Of a stretch of DNA of 6,178 bases, positions 6,021-6,178 are shown in pieces. The notes beneath the pieces are model-generated. The model saw only the letters and a program-made list of their open reading frames with translations, searched no databases and was not told the DNA's origin. The DNA comes from Pseudomonadota bacterium (GTDB lineage: Bacteria; Bdellovibrionota; Bdellovibrionia; Bdellovibrionales; JAEYZS01): the NCBI GenBank assembly GCA_023427925.1, contig JAEYZS010000024.1, positions 1-6,178 on the forward strand, written 5' to 3'. Every line of letters starts with the position of its first letter. The stretch's first letter is position 1. The position numbers and the translations under genes are program-made.

Positions 6021-6178
6021 TTGGTTAAAAAAGGTTCTGGAAAAACAAAATATAGATCTGAATACCCTGTAGACTTTAAATTTGATTTTAAAGACGCTTC
6101 TACGCTTTCTAAGTTCATCATTGAAGGTGCTAAAATCATCCCTTCAAGAATCAGCAAATTGAGCTCAAACCAACAAAG
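6021..6178 (+). CDS. rpsR: 30S ribosomal protein S18, 5' part (truncated by window edge)
   Basis: S18 binds the platform of the 30S subunit with S6. The visible 52 residues start at TTG 6021, supported by AGGAGA at 6008-6013, seven bases upstream; no in-frame ATG is nearby. After a basic N-terminus (VKKGSGKTKYRSEYP) comes DFKFDFKDASTLSKFI, which matches the S18 helix (YKDVELLKRFI in typical members). IEGAKIIPSRISKLSSNQQ then matches the signature GKILPRRxTGxSAKxQR. The arginine pair is changed to Ser-Arg and the TG to SK, so the protein is a divergent S18. There is no Cys in the visible part. It is normally linked to rpsF and rplI; here it is divergent to rpmB-rplX. A second, specialised copy is possible, but the sole S18 of a divergent lineage cannot be excluded. 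Confidence 0.8.
   Translation, partial: MVKKGSGKTKYRSEYPVDFKFDFKDASTLSKFIIEGAKIIPSRISKLSSNQQ

Noticed and set aside
5869..6072. Plus-strand open frame spanning the rpmB start and the rpsR start
   Set aside because: It is out of frame with rpsR, crosses the divergent promoter region and encodes no recognisable motif. The S18 frame is clearly the coding one.

Overview
This AT-rich window of about 6.2 kb looks like chromosomal DNA from a Gram-negative bacterium. The L28 protein has the long, Cys-poor form with an LRTIEHRG core and a basic C-terminal extension, as in alphaproteobacteria and Bdellovibrio-like bacteria. The membrane-anchored class III nucleotide cyclase and the relaxed AT-rich coding fit a low-GC member of the Bdellovibrionota (Bacteriovorax/Halobacteriovorax-like). 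That placement is an inference and no 16S sequence is present to confirm it. No mobile element, CRISPR array, tRNA or rRNA is visible.

Region 1 (1-133): a 43-codon open frame entering from the left edge and stopping at 131-133 is probably the 3' end of an unidentified gene. Region 2 (327-3174) is a tight three-gene operon. It encodes a 184-aa protein of unknown function, a 296-aa membrane protein with a left-handed beta-helix (hexapeptide-repeat) acyltransferase-like domain, and a 468-aa cyclase with six predicted membrane segments. The first two genes are separated by 3 bp and the last two overlap by 8 bp, so they are very likely co-translated. The set may form one membrane-associated signalling or modification module.

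Region 3 (3175-3440) is a 266-bp gap. It holds a probable promoter for the next gene and sequence that partly resembles the left-edge gene fragment in the same reading frame, perhaps a decayed copy. Region 4 (3441-5228) holds two genes on the plus strand. One encodes a secreted protein of unknown function with two cysteines and an acidic linker. The other encodes a five-segment membrane protein that loosely resembles the Yip1 family. A strong bidirectional terminator at 5254-5282 closes the region.

Region 5 (5307-6178) is a ribosomal-protein locus. rpmB (L28) and a short rplX (L24) lie on the minus strand and overlap as ATGA. A divergent rpsR (S18) on the plus strand starts with TTG and runs off the window. 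These three genes are outside their classical operons, and the L24 and S18 sequences are short or divergent. They may therefore be second copies, expressed under special conditions. The 145-bp divergent promoter region contains a near-perfect 15-bp palindrome that could be an operator.
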